Positions 25,862-34,963 of a stretch of DNA of 64,000 bases are shown one piece after another. The first letter of the stretch is position 1. Each line of letters starts with the position of its first letter. The notes below the pieces were generated by a model. That model had not been told where the DNA came from. It worked only from the letters and a program-made list of their open reading frames with translations, and did not search any database. Source of the stretch: Cycloclasticus sp. (GTDB lineage: Bacteria > Pseudomonadota > Gammaproteobacteria > Methylococcales > Cycloclasticaceae); NCBI GenBank assembly GCA_002700385.1, contig PADC01000011.1, positions 281,190 through 345,189 of the forward strand, given 5' to 3'. Position numbers and translations under genes: made by a program.

Positions 25862-27102
25862 TAGCCTTCCCCCGACATAACTTTACGGTAATGATGCCAA
25901 AAACCCCGATTTGAAGTTTCATCGGTCATGTGTGAGCTAATCACGCCATCTGCATCGGTTGTTTCCCTGTTCAAACCTCGACTTAAATCACACCATGGGT
26001 CACCTGATAACAAGGCTTTTTGCGCCCTTTCTGCAATACTCGCATCATCCGCTAATAAGAAAGCTGCCGGGCCTAACGCACCTTCACTTTGCCTGAGTAA
26101 CTTAAAATCCAATTCAGGTGCGCCATCTAAAAACATGGGGGTACTCCACTGTACCGCTGAGTTTGTATCGGTTGGTTGGAAAATAACGATATTCATTTCG
26201 CCTAAAAACAAGTTTGGGAAAATGCAGGCATGTGGCGGCCCATCAAACAATATTTTTTCAGCTTTTTCTGCGCCATACGCTTCATGCATACTATCGACAT
26301 AGGATTTTACTTTTTCAGGCGTCGACCCTAACCAATCGAGAGTTTTTGCATAACCCTCCGAAAAATCAATTTCCGTATGGCCATTACCCCAATCTTTAAT
26401 GACACCTTGAATACTCTCTTCTGTGCCAACAAATTCGCCATATTGGGAGTCAATCGCCATGACAAATGATTGGTGGACGTAATTGACATGGTACCCATCG
26501 GTATCATTTTCAGGCAGCATTTTCCAGTTTGCATCAAAACGTTGGCGCACCCAACCACCTTTCAAATCAATTTTTCCAGTCGGCGACATCTCACAAGATC
26601 GGTCTATTAGTGACTTTGCATTACCCAAATGCTCATCAAGGCTAATGACAGGCTCTTTGAAAGATGCAAAAACAAACCCTCGATAACTATCACTCGTTAA
26701 TGTTTGCAGCCTTAATTCATCCAGTGGTTTATCAAACCCCCCTGGGTACGCAACATCCATTAATTCCCCATCTAGATTGAACACCCAGCCATGATAAGGG
26801 CAGGTAAAATTACGTTTATTACCTTCCGTCTCATTGCATAACATATTGCCTCGGTGAGTGCAGCGATTTGAATGAACGTTAACTAAGCCGTTCTTGTCTC
26901 GCACCATAATGACCGATGACCGGCCGACTTCTCTAACAAGGTAATCCCCAACCTCTTTTATTTCGCTCTCGTGCCCGATGTAAACCCAGCCGTTTTGAAA
27001 TATTTTTTCAATTTCATCAGCATACACTTCATCAGAGGTATAAATAGAGCCGTGTATTTTGTCTTTCTGAATAAGCTGATGATAATCAATCTTGCTCGTC
27101 AT
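25861..27102 (-). CDS. aromatic-ring-hydroxylating dioxygenase alpha subunit
   Basis: This is a 413-residue Rieske oxygenase large subunit. The Rieske cluster ligands are CTHRGNMLC and CPYHGW (near residues 81-104), and the catalytic iron ligands are in NDTDGYHVNYVH near 202-213. The FPNLFLGEMNIV segment near 310 is typical of the catalytic domain. AAGGAG precedes the ATG. It heads the operon alpha, beta, thiolase-fold, DUF35, CoA synthetase. No ferredoxin or reductase gene lies nearby, so electrons must come from elsewhere, perhaps the pair at 53340-54773. Confidence 0.93.
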   Translation of the reverse strand: MTSKIDYHQLIQKDKIHGSIYTSDEVYADEIEKIFQNGWVYIGHESEIKEVGDYLVREVGRSSVIMVRDKNGLVNVHSNRCTHRGNMLCNETEGNKRNFTCPYHGWVFNLDGELMDVAYPGGFDKPLDELRLQTLTSDSYRGFVFASFKEPVISLDEHLGNAKSLIDRSCEMSPTGKIDLKGGWVRQRFDANWKMLPENDTDGYHVNYVHQSFVMAIDSQYGEFVGTEESIQGVIKDWGNGHTEIDFSEGYAKTLDWLGSTPEKVKSYVDSMHEAYGAEKAEKILFDGPPHACIFPNLFLGEMNIVIFQPTDTNSAVQWSTPMFLDGAPELDFKLLRQSEGALGPAAFLLADDASIAERAQKALLSGDPWCDLSRGLNRETTDADGVISSHMTDETSNRGFWHHYRKVMSGEG

Positions 27103-27148
27103 TTTTTCTCCTTAACTTTTTTAAATGAGCCTATCTGTTGTTAGTTAT

Positions 27149-27161
27149 AATATCAATGATA
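27149..27161. promoter_or_regulatory. small palindrome before the Rieske oxygenase operon
   Basis: ATATC-AAT-GATAT lies 47 bases before the alpha subunit start. It is a possible operator, but it is short and AT-rich, so chance is a real alternative. Confidence 0.25.
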
Positions 27162-27178
27162 TAGCTCAAATTATTGCC

Positions 27179-27643
27179 TTAAATCCAACGCCTCACCCTG
27201 GAGCAAAAAAAACTGTATTCATGCTCGAACAAATTTAACAAAACCCTTTCCTCAGGCTTAATCTGGAATTGGTTCATATAAACCACATATAAAATTAAAC
27301 CACTCACACTGTATATTGACCCCAGCCAAATCAGCCAGGCTAACAAGATAATCAAATTAGCCATGTACATGGGGTTTCTTGTATAACGGTAAACCCCTGT
27401 TGTAACGAGTTTTGTGGCCTTATCAGGTGAAATAGGATTTATGGTCGTTTTAGCCGTCATAAAAAGCCGTAAGGCCGCAAGATCAATCAGCACAGCTAGA
27501 CCCACCAAGGCCCCACAAATAAACGCTTTATAAGATATTTCGTAACGTAATAAGGCCTGCTCATTCGCTACCCCCCACATAACGGCTGCTGCCATTATCG
27601 CAACCACGGGCGGGGGGACTTTCCCCTCGAGGCTTTGCACCAT
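27179..27643 (-). CDS. isoprenylcysteine carboxyl methyltransferase family protein
   Basis: This is a 154-residue membrane protein with four helices and the ICMT-fold SAM motifs: VTTGVYRYTRNPMYMANLIILLAW near residue 85 (RNPMY) and the C-terminal EERVLLNLFEHEYSFFCSRVRRWI. The frame begins at a TTG inside the alkB-like gene (27667). The ATG at 27643 gives the typical start MVQSLEGKVPPPVVA of this family and avoids the overlap. It follows the AlkB-like gene by seven bases and may be cotranscribed. Methyl acceptor unknown. Confidence 0.8.
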   Translation of the reverse strand: MVQSLEGKVPPPVVAIMAAAVMWGVANEQALLRYEISYKAFICGALVGLAVLIDLAALRLFMTAKTTINPISPDKATKLVTTGVYRYTRNPMYMANLIILLAWLIWLGSIYSVSGLILYVVYMNQFQIKPEERVLLNLFEHEYSFFCSRVRRWI

Positions 27644-27650
27644 CCAAGTA

Positions 27651-28856
27651 TTATTTAATGTCTGCAATCACGGCTCTTTCAACAAACCTTTCTGGTAAAG
27701 TGCCTGGCAATGCATAGGGCACAATATCTGCCGTGTCGTAAAATTCTTCAATAATCGGGTGCATTATTTTTCGCCATAAAGGGGGAACTAAGGTAACGAA
27801 TAAAATATTTAAATAACCCAAAGGCAAGCGAGGCGCTTTATCCATCACTCTTAATACTTGGTATGGGCGCCCAACATTGGCATGGTGATCAGAATGGCGA
27901 TCGATTTGGCACATGAAAAAACTACTGATAATCATACTGTCATCCCAAGCATGCTCAGGACGAATTTTTTCATAACTACCATCCGGGTTTTGTTTACGCA
28001 TTAGGCCATAGTGCTCTGCAAAATCAGCCGTCGCTAGCAACATTCTTGGAAAGATATATTGCATAATAAATAACGGCAAACTTATCCACCCAAACAGATA
28101 AACCAACAAAGAGAACCAGGCAACTTGGGCTACCGTAATTTTGATCATTTTATTATCAAGATTGAGCCAACTCAGCCCTTTTTTTGCTAGCCGTTTAGCC
28201 TCCACTTGCCAAGCGCATATTGACTTCCTAATCGTACTACGCAAAGCAAAGCGCCAAAAATTCTCGCCATACGGCGCTGTTGCATGATCTTCAGGCGTAG
28301 CAACCGTTAAATGATGATGAAAATTATGATACACATAAAAATCAGCCATACTGATTGGCGTCAACAAGGCTTGGCCCATAAACCGGTCGAATGCATTGCC
28401 GTGATGACAGAGTTCATGACCAGGAGTCGCGCCAAAACCTGTCACTAACCCTAATGAAATGGCCAAACCAATAATTTCCAGTGGGTTTAAGGGCTGATAA
28501 CTCACACCTAATGCAGTAAACATATCCATTGGCGTGTTGGTTAACAGCGAATATGCGAAAAGAGTTATTAAAAATTGTACCGGGATATAAAGCCAAAGCA
28601 TGAAACGATAAAACAGACTTTGCTCTAACTCTTGTTCCATTTCAGCGGGTGCATTCACTGGATCATCTCCCACTATCGGGTCAAGAATCATACAAATAAC
28701 AAAGGCCACAACGGTCAACCAATACCAATACCCGCCACCTAAAAAGTGAGCAATGACCGGTGTTGTGGCAAACAATAGGATGGGTATTGTTGTATAACGG
28801 GTAACAATACTCACCTTTCTCTTAATATTTTCTGGGGCATTTACTGTTGGTAACAT
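27651..28856 (-). CDS. AlkB-like membrane diiron monooxygenase
   Basis: This 401-residue integral membrane fatty acid desaturase/hydroxylase superfamily protein has all three histidine boxes of alkane or xylene monooxygenases: GHELCHHGN near residue 168, YHNFHHHLTVATPEDHATA near 200, and DRHSDHHANVGRPYQVLR near 325. These enzymes hydroxylate terminal methyl groups of alkanes or alkylbenzenes using rubredoxin or a ferredoxin-reductase partner; none is adjacent here. Its divergence from the meta-cleavage hydrolase gene and nearness to Rieske oxygenase genes suggests attack on a methyl or alkyl side chain. The exact substrate is open. Confidence 0.87.
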   Translation of the reverse strand: MLPTVNAPENIKRKVSIVTRYTTIPILLFATTPVIAHFLGGGYWYWLTVVAFVICMILDPIVGDDPVNAPAEMEQELEQSLFYRFMLWLYIPVQFLITLFAYSLLTNTPMDMFTALGVSYQPLNPLEIIGLAISLGLVTGFGATPGHELCHHGNAFDRFMGQALLTPISMADFYVYHNFHHHLTVATPEDHATAPYGENFWRFALRSTIRKSICAWQVEAKRLAKKGLSWLNLDNKMIKITVAQVAWFSLLVYLFGWISLPLFIMQYIFPRMLLATADFAEHYGLMRKQNPDGSYEKIRPEHAWDDSMIISSFFMCQIDRHSDHHANVGRPYQVLRVMDKAPRLPLGYLNILFVTLVPPLWRKIMHPIIEEFYDTADIVPYALPGTLPERFVERAVIADIK

Positions 28857-28897
28857 TGTTTTTCCTTCACTTGATAAGTCACAAAAGATACATTTAT

Positions 28898-28915
28898 TAT
28901 AAATAGTTATTTATA
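28898..28915. promoter_or_regulatory. 18-base palindrome in the alkB-like / hydrolase divergent region
   Basis: TATAAATA-GT-TATTTATA has perfect eight-base arms. It lies 42 bases before the alkB-like start, in the 180-base space shared with the hydrolase gene. It could be an operator for both genes, or just a feature of an AT-rich promoter. Confidence 0.35.
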
Positions 28916-29036
28916 ACTGCTGATAGTTAGATTTTGTCCTTTATTGACAATAATCATTTTTTCTAATATTGAGAGTATTCATATCAATAAAAGTTGCTTA
29001 ATATCGTTAAATTAATCACCAAAGCTAACCAGCACT

Positions 29037-29885
29037 ATGCAAACATCGACTATTCAAACCGGTTCTTTTCAAACCTTTTTAAATGAAGCCGGCACCGCCC
29101 ACGGTACCAGCATTCTATTGCTGCACGGCTCCGGCCCAGGCGCTAATGCCATGTCTAACTGGCAATTTGCACTGCCTTTTTTAGCCGACACCTATCATTG
29201 CTTAGCCCCTGATATCGCGGGTTTTGGCTTAAGTCAACATAATGCACCGCCCAGTTCAACACGCGAATGGATTGACATCTGGGTACAACAACAAATAGAT
29301 TTATTAGATGCCAAAGGCATTGAGCAAGCACATATTGTGGGCAATTCCATGGGCGGCGGCGTTACATTACACCTCCTGAATCGACACCCTGATCGCTTTA
29401 AAAAGGCTGTCTTGATGGGGCCGGTAGGCGCACCTTTTGAGCCTACAGTTGGCCTCACCAAGGGCTGGGAATTCTATAAAGACCCATCACAAGAGGCTTT
29501 GGAATATCTCATCACTAAGTTCCTTTATGACCCGAGTTTACTGGGTGATGATATTGCGAACATTGCGGCACAGCGCTTCAATAACGTCATGAAAGATGAG
29601 ATACGCGTTCAGTTTGAAGCCATGTTCAGTGGCGGAACGAAAATGGGCATTGATGCTTTTGTTTTATCAGATGACGAGTTAAATAATATTCCACATCATA
29701 TGCTGGTTACTCATGCCCGCGAGGACTTTTTTATTCCCCTCAACAATGCCTATCACCTGATTGAAAGAATTCCAAATGCGCAATTACACGTATTCGATCA
29801 TTGCGGCCATTGGATTCAAATTGAAAAGAAAAAAGCCTTTAATAACCTGACCAAACTGTTCTTCGACGGCTTTTTAGACGATTAA
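29037..29885 (+). CDS. meta-cleavage product hydrolase (alpha/beta fold)
   Basis: This 282-residue carbon-carbon bond hydrolase belongs to the BphD/TodF/CumD type. The oxyanion segment is LLLHGSGPGANAMSNW near residue 27, the nucleophile is in VGNSMGGGV near 104, the acid in THAREDFFIP near 228, and the base in DHCGHWIQIE near 258. The HGSGPGA signature is characteristic of this subfamily, which splits dienoic ring-cleavage products. It is transcribed away from the AlkB-like gene and ends at a strong bidirectional terminator. It needs an extradiol enzyme; PhnC and the LigB-type enzyme are the ones in this window. Confidence 0.9.
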   Translation: MQTSTIQTGSFQTFLNEAGTAHGTSILLLHGSGPGANAMSNWQFALPFLADTYHCLAPDIAGFGLSQHNAPPSSTREWIDIWVQQQIDLLDAKGIEQAHIVGNSMGGGVTLHLLNRHPDRFKKAVLMGPVGAPFEPTVGLTKGWEFYKDPSQEALEYLITKFLYDPSLLGDDIANIAAQRFNNVMKDEIRVQFEAMFSGGTKMGIDAFVLSDDELNNIPHHMLVTHAREDFFIPLNNAYHLIERIPNAQLHVFDHCGHWIQIEKKKAFNNLTKLFFDGFLDD

Positions 29886-29933
29886 ACCCCACACGCCCTA
29901 AGCATTTTTCTTCTTAACACACTAACACATATA

Positions 29934-29960
29934 AAAAGGGGCCTTTATAAGGCCCCTTTT
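29934..29960. terminator. bidirectional Rho-independent terminator
   Basis: AAAAGGGGCCTT and AAGGCCCCTTTT make a perfect 12-pair stem with a three-base loop. The symmetric A and T ends serve the hydrolase gene on the plus strand, and any read-through from the RND gene on the minus strand. Confidence 0.88.
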
Positions 29961-29974
29961 CCTTTACTATTTCA

Positions 29975-30022
29975 AGATCGGCGGCTCACGTCACCAGTCA
30001 GGGTTCACTGAGCCGCCGATCT
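29975..30022. repeat. 14-base inverted repeat with 20-base loop
   Basis: AGATCGGCGGCTCA (29975-29988) and TGAGCCGCCGATCT (30009-30022) are perfectly complementary. It lies between the terminator at 29960 and the end of the RND gene (30052). It has no T-run, so it is unlikely to be a second terminator. It could stabilise the 3' end of the RND mRNA or be a repeat-family member. Confidence 0.7.
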
Positions 30023-30051
30023 CTATAGCCCATTAATTCACAAGGCCATGT

Positions 30052-32418
30052 TTATTCGGCTTTCACTTCTTCCTTCTGCTCATTGGACGGGTATAAAAAG
30101 CTGGCCAAGGCCGGAATTAATAAAACCGCACCAATCATGTTTACGAAAAACATATACGCTAACAAAATGCCCATATCTGCCTGAAATTTCAGGTCGGAGA
30201 AATACCAGGTAGCAACGCCCAACGTCATGGTGACCGAAGTAAAAGCCACACCGGTACCCACTTCTTTTAGCGATTCGTAATACGATTGTTGTAAAGACTC
30301 TCCCGCAGACTTGTGCGCCACCATCCGGGCAAAGAGGTAAATTCCATAGTCGACACCAACACCAACTCCCATTGCTAATACGGGCAGTGTCGACACTTTT
30401 AACCCTATCCCCAAATAAACCATCACCACATTTGCCAAGTAGGCAACCAAGGCCAGCGGCACAACGATACAAATCGTCGCTCTTATCGACATAAAGGTTA
30501 AAAAGCAAAAAGTACCCACCGCAGCAAATAAAATAAGTTCTATTTTGGTTTGCGCTTTGGCCACTATTTCATTTGTTGCCGCCATAATGCCCGCGTTACC
30601 CATGGCGGGGACAAATTCAACTTGCGTGTTCTTATTTTGGTCATTAAAGCCTTTAACCGCTTGCATCACTCGATCTAACGTTTCAGTCCGATGATCTGTT
30701 AAATAAATGGTCACTGGCATTATCGTGCAATCGTTGGAAAACAAGGCTTGAGACATTTCCACACGATAAATATTGGCTGATATCATTTTTTCATTTCGGG
30801 GAATCCCCAAAAATTTTGGATTTGCTTCGTAATTACCAATATTTCTTTCACGAATCACTTGAGAAAGCGCCTTAACAGATTGGACGCCTTCAACATTCTC
30901 CATTTGCCAAACAAAATCATCAATCGTTTGCATAACGCCAAAGTTAACACACGCGCCTTTTTCATCCGCTCTGGCCAAAATCACCAGCTCATCCAAGCCG
31001 ACGGAAAATTTAGATTGAATCGCATTAGCATCTTGGTTGTATTGAGCATCTGGCCAGAATTCAGGCGCCCCTGCTTCAACATCACCCACAATCAATTGAT
31101 CTTGTACTGATAACGTGTAAGCGCCCAAACCAAAGGCAAGAATTAATACAATGGCCGCATTTTTTTTCTCTGTTAACTTTGAGATTGTTTTCCAAAAAGC
31201 ATGATCAGCACCTTTAATACCATCTTCAGCTCTTTTAACTTCTTTTTCATTCAAATTAATGTAGGACAATAAAATAGGCAGCATGATTTTATTTGTAAGA
31301 AGCATCACCGCCACCCCAATACTGGCAATAATCCCAAGTTCTCTAATAATGGGAATGTCAATCAAGACAATAACACCAAAACCGACCGCATCCGAAACCA
31401 ACGCTGTTGCTCCCGGTATAAAGAGTTTATAAAAAGCACCCCGTGCTGCATCAGTTGGGCTTTCACCATTCACAACGCCTATTCGCCAAACATTGGTCAT
31501 TTGTATGGCGTGACTTACCCCAATCGCAAGAATTAAAAAGGGAACCAGTATGGACATAGGGTCAACACCATAACCAATTATTTTAACGATGCCTAACTGC
31601 CAACCCACTGAAATCAATGCTGTCGCGATAACCGCCAACGACAGTTTTATCGAACCTGCAAAAAAGTGCAGCAAGATAAACGTAATGATTAATGTAATGA
31701 CAAAAAAGCCTATAACTCCCTCTGCTCCATCAATCACATTGCCGATAAATGGTGCAAAACCGATAATGTGGATCTTGATCTCATCTGATCCGTAGGTCTC
31801 CCTGATTTTACTCAGCCTGCCCGCAAATTCCTCATAATCAATTTTTTGGTTTGTTATAGGGTCAATTTCTATCAAGTCCGCTATGATCAATGCGCCCGAT
31901 AAATCTTTAGCAACCGTTTTGCCAATTTCTGACGACTTGTATAAGTTACTTTTAACTTCCTCAATACGCTCGGGTGTGGCTATAAAATCTGCCGCAACGA
32001 TTCTCGAGCCTGTAAACCCTTCCTCACTCACGGCAACATAATTAACATTCGGTGTGAACAGTGACGTGACCGTCCTTGCATCAACACCGTCCATAACAAG
32101 AACCTCTGAGGTAATCTTTTCCAAGGTGGTTAAAAACTTTGCTGTAAACATATCTTCATTTTTGTTTTCAACAAAGATCGTGATACGGTTAGCCCCACCA
32201 AATTCATTACGGTATTTGGTAAATGTTTGCATATACGGGTGAGATAAAGGAATGGCTTTATCAAACCCAGGTGAAAGCTTTTGATTAAGCCCTTGATACC
32301 CCAAAAAGACGGTTATTAAAAGGCCGATGACTAAAAATAACAAACGATGCTTTAATAAAGCATCTGCCATAAAATCTGAAATCTTATGGACCAAATCTGA
32401 TTCGTGCTTCATGCTCAT
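30052..32418 (-). CDS. RND superfamily transporter (MMPL-like)
   Basis: This is a 788-residue inner-membrane protein with the two-halves architecture of RND/MMPL proteins: helix 1 near residue 28, a large periplasmic loop to about 220, helices 220-400 with GVDPMSILVPFLILAIGVSHAIQM, a second loop 430-610, and helices 620-775 with GVGVGVDYGIYLFARM. It is shorter than AcrB-type drug pumps. It lies directly downstream of a YCF48-like gene and near DUF1329 and DUF1302 genes. That neighbourhood recurs in bacteria growing on steroids, terpenes and aromatics and is thought to move hydrophobic compounds through the envelope. Direction and cargo are unproven. Confidence 0.85.
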   Translation of the reverse strand: MSMKHESDLVHKISDFMADALLKHRLLFLVIGLLITVFLGYQGLNQKLSPGFDKAIPLSHPYMQTFTKYRNEFGGANRITIFVENKNEDMFTAKFLTTLEKITSEVLVMDGVDARTVTSLFTPNVNYVAVSEEGFTGSRIVAADFIATPERIEEVKSNLYKSSEIGKTVAKDLSGALIIADLIEIDPITNQKIDYEEFAGRLSKIRETYGSDEIKIHIIGFAPFIGNVIDGAEGVIGFFVITLIITFILLHFFAGSIKLSLAVIATALISVGWQLGIVKIIGYGVDPMSILVPFLILAIGVSHAIQMTNVWRIGVVNGESPTDAARGAFYKLFIPGATALVSDAVGFGVIVLIDIPIIRELGIIASIGVAVMLLTNKIMLPILLSYINLNEKEVKRAEDGIKGADHAFWKTISKLTEKKNAAIVLILAFGLGAYTLSVQDQLIVGDVEAGAPEFWPDAQYNQDANAIQSKFSVGLDELVILARADEKGACVNFGVMQTIDDFVWQMENVEGVQSVKALSQVIRERNIGNYEANPKFLGIPRNEKMISANIYRVEMSQALFSNDCTIMPVTIYLTDHRTETLDRVMQAVKGFNDQNKNTQVEFVPAMGNAGIMAATNEIVAKAQTKIELILFAAVGTFCFLTFMSIRATICIVVPLALVAYLANVVMVYLGIGLKVSTLPVLAMGVGVGVDYGIYLFARMVAHKSAGESLQQSYYESLKEVGTGVAFTSVTMTLGVATWYFSDLKFQADMGILLAYMFFVNMIGAVLLIPALASFLYPSNEQKEEVKAE

Positions 32419-32428
32419 GGTTACAACC

Positions 32429-33379
32429 CTACTTCTGAATTAAGTCACTGAGTGACATCTCTGTAACACCACCTGTCATTGATGACAAATAGACCTTATT
32501 ATTTTGCACCGTCACCGCCGTATAATCTGCACGACTCTGGCTTTGTATGGTATTCGTTAATGTGCCTTCGTGATTTACAACCAAAATAATACCGCCACGA
32601 CCAACAACTAACGCCCCTCCAGTGGATTCTATTGAGGCCGACTCCAGCAGGAACTGATCGGTACCTGTTTCAACTTTTACCCACGCTAAGGTGCTTGAGT
32701 TAAGCAGATAGAGATTCCCACTCATGCCAAAAACCAAAAAATTATTACCTACCTTGTTGACGCCGAAAAAAGAGCCCTCATAAGGTGAACTGATCGCATT
32801 CCACTCTGTTTGCCCACTTTTTTTTGTAAAAATCCCGCCTCTTTCGCCTACCACTAAAAACGTATTATCAATTTTTGATATGGCAAACAGGTGATTTTGA
32901 TACCATTCCTCTACCGATAAAATCGTAAGACGCCAATTTTCTCCAGCATCTTCCGTCACCCATAATTCTCCGTCAGTCCCCAATACATAACCCTTGTTGG
33001 CCGTTATAAAATTAACAGACATATAGAAGCGTTCGTCATCGGGATTATATCGATTGATTTCCCAGCTATTTCCACCGTCACTGGTTTTTAAAATGGTCGA
33101 CTCGTGCCCTACAATCCAACCCTCTTTTTTTGAAGAAAATGTAATCCCCGTCAAGGTAACATCTACGGGAGATTGAACCTGATACCAGCTTTCACCTTTG
33201 TCATCAGATTTTAAAATGATGCCTCTTTCTCCAACAGCCAAAACACTTTCATCAGCGGTCACCAAATCTAAAAAAACAGCCTTTTTCGCTAATGGTAGTT
33301 CTAAAGCAGGGCGCGGTGACATTTCTGCAAAAGCAAGGTTGCTGAATAATAAAGTCAAACAAAATATAAATTTATACAT
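32429..33379 (-). CDS. exported YCF48-like (BNR repeat) beta-propeller protein
   Basis: This 316-residue protein has a signal peptide (FIFCLTLLFSNLAFA, cleaved near residue 18). Repeated propeller units with WYQV, GWIVG, TSDGGNSWE and VTEDAGENWRL Asp-box-type turns are spaced about 45 residues apart; VGERGGIFT and VGRGGIILV are later repeats. Similar to photosystem II assembly factor YCF48-like proteins, which in non-phototrophs have unknown roles. It sits 10 bases upstream of the RND gene and is likely its periplasmic partner. Confidence 0.82.
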   Translation of the reverse strand: MYKFIFCLTLLFSNLAFAEMSPRPALELPLAKKAVFLDLVTADESVLAVGERGIILKSDDKGESWYQVQSPVDVTLTGITFSSKKEGWIVGHESTILKTSDGGNSWEINRYNPDDERFYMSVNFITANKGYVLGTDGELWVTEDAGENWRLTILSVEEWYQNHLFAISKIDNTFLVVGERGGIFTKKSGQTEWNAISSPYEGSFFGVNKVGNNFLVFGMSGNLYLLNSSTLAWVKVETGTDQFLLESASIESTGGALVVGRGGIILVVNHEGTLTNTIQSQSRADYTAVTVQNNKVYLSSMTGGVTEMSLSDLIQK

Positions 33380-33402
33380 AACTAGACTTTTCCCACTGTT
33401 TT

Positions 33403-33434
33403 AAAAAAACCGAGGCCAGTCATCTAGCCTCGGT
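33403..33434 (-). terminator. Rho-independent terminator after the DUF1329 gene
   Basis: Arms ACCGAGG and CCTCGGT with a 12-base loop are followed by a run of seven T on the minus strand. It separates the DUF1302-DUF1329 transcript from the YCF48-RND transcript, or attenuates between them. Confidence 0.85.
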
Positions 33435-33456
33435 CTAAGCTTATGTAGACGTAAAT

Positions 33457-34920
33457 CTATCTACGCCCAAATTTTCGTAGGCCTTGCGGTGTAAAGATAT
33501 CAAGGTTAAAACTTATATCCGCTTCTTTTGAGGCCACTTTTTGTCCACCAAAGCCCATCCTCTCACCTGCTTGATACGGCCAGTAAGGGAACGTTGTATA
33601 TCGGCCATTGATAAGATCAACCTGCATATCACCAAGAGGCAATGAAACATTTGCGCCGGGGATAAACGCATTGTATTGCTGACCAACACGCCATAAACGG
33701 TCTTTTGCATCATAGGCTTCGAAAGCAACGCCTAACCAGGTGTCCTCATCAAAATATGCTGTGTGGCGTTTGTATAAATGGCGCTGACCTTCTTTGAGCG
33801 TTGTATCGATGACCCAAACGCGATGCAGTTCGTAGCGAACAACCTCTGAATTAATGTGTTCTTCTCCAAAAATCTCATCAAATGGGAGGTCTTTATTACC
33901 TAATTTGTAGTTGTTATAGGGCACATAAAGCTCTTTCCTCACCGGTTTAGAGAAATCAAAACGCGTATGCTTACCGCCAAAATAGTGCATCCAGCGACTT
34001 GCTACCGTTCGCTGCCCGTCTGAGGCAAAAGAAGGACTGTCATGAAAGCCAATTTCAGGGGCTTTACGTACGCGCCGCTGCCCTGGAACATATAAATACG
34101 TTTGGAAATCAAAATCTTGCGTATAGTTACAACCGCCAAAAACCAAGCCTGATGAACGCGGTGGCTCTTCAACTTGCCACGAGTCGCAAAGCATTGCCAC
34201 ACCATCACGGTTATACCATTGAACACTCCTAATTTTTGAGTCTGCTGGGAACCAATACGGCGAAATGGTACGCTGCCTGATAATCACATCAGTACGATTG
34301 CCATTTGAATCCGTTAACGCACCGTTGATCATTCGATCATTTGCAATACCCTTAAAGGCAAAGAAGTGGTTATAGGCCGCTTCCGCGCCTGTTTTTGGAA
34401 TGGGGAAAGGAATTCCACCACCTGGGATATCATTCTTTAAACAGACCTTTGACTCCGTTGCGTACTCATCACACAGGGCTACATTTTTTGCCTGAGACAA
34501 TGTCGCATCGTAAACCCATTTATCGTAGGCACCCGTGCGATGCGTTGGATAAATATGCATTTTAAAGCTTTCAGGGTATTGCTTGAATAGTGCAATTTGC
34601 CCCGGCGTTAGCTTTTCAGCATGCTCGGTATAATTTTGAGCCGTAATAGTAAACAAGGGTTTATCATCTGCAAAAGGGTCTACCAGACTATCCACTGTTC
34701 CACCGGGCAGTGTCGCCATCGGTTCGCTGTTCCACTCTGGAATCGTACCTTCTGCATTTCCTGCCCTTATGGCACCCATGGGGGTGAGTTCCGTACCATT
34801 TATACCCAATTTAGCTTCTTCTTCGGCCGTTAATTGAGCTAAAGCACTACCCGATATTAACGCTGCTGATAAAGCCAAACCCATTATACTTTTCTTATTT
34901 GATGTTAAAAATTTCATCAT
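33457..34920 (-). CDS. exported DUF1329 family protein
   Basis: The 487-residue protein has a signal peptide (residues 1-28, ending in ALAQL). The long DUF1329 domain begins at LTAEEEAKLGINGTELTPMGAIRAGNAEGTIPEW, and the mature protein resembles the LolA/LolB-like outer-membrane lipoprotein-binding fold. Its 5' neighbour is a DUF1302 gene, the standard partner. The pair is often induced by hydrophobic substrates. It might bind lipophilic molecules in the periplasm; this is inference. An alternative ATG three bases downstream (34917) has better SD spacing. Confidence 0.87.
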   Translation of the reverse strand: MMKFLTSNKKSIMGLALSAALISGSALAQLTAEEEAKLGINGTELTPMGAIRAGNAEGTIPEWNSEPMATLPGGTVDSLVDPFADDKPLFTITAQNYTEHAEKLTPGQIALFKQYPESFKMHIYPTHRTGAYDKWVYDATLSQAKNVALCDEYATESKVCLKNDIPGGGIPFPIPKTGAEAAYNHFFAFKGIANDRMINGALTDSNGNRTDVIIRQRTISPYWFPADSKIRSVQWYNRDGVAMLCDSWQVEEPPRSSGLVFGGCNYTQDFDFQTYLYVPGQRRVRKAPEIGFHDSPSFASDGQRTVASRWMHYFGGKHTRFDFSKPVRKELYVPYNNYKLGNKDLPFDEIFGEEHINSEVVRYELHRVWVIDTTLKEGQRHLYKRHTAYFDEDTWLGVAFEAYDAKDRLWRVGQQYNAFIPGANVSLPLGDMQVDLINGRYTTFPYWPYQAGERMGFGGQKVASKEADISFNLDIFTPQGLRKFGRR

Positions 34921-34963
34921 TTCTCCTTAAACACTGTCAATTTATTCTAATAATGATTAACTA

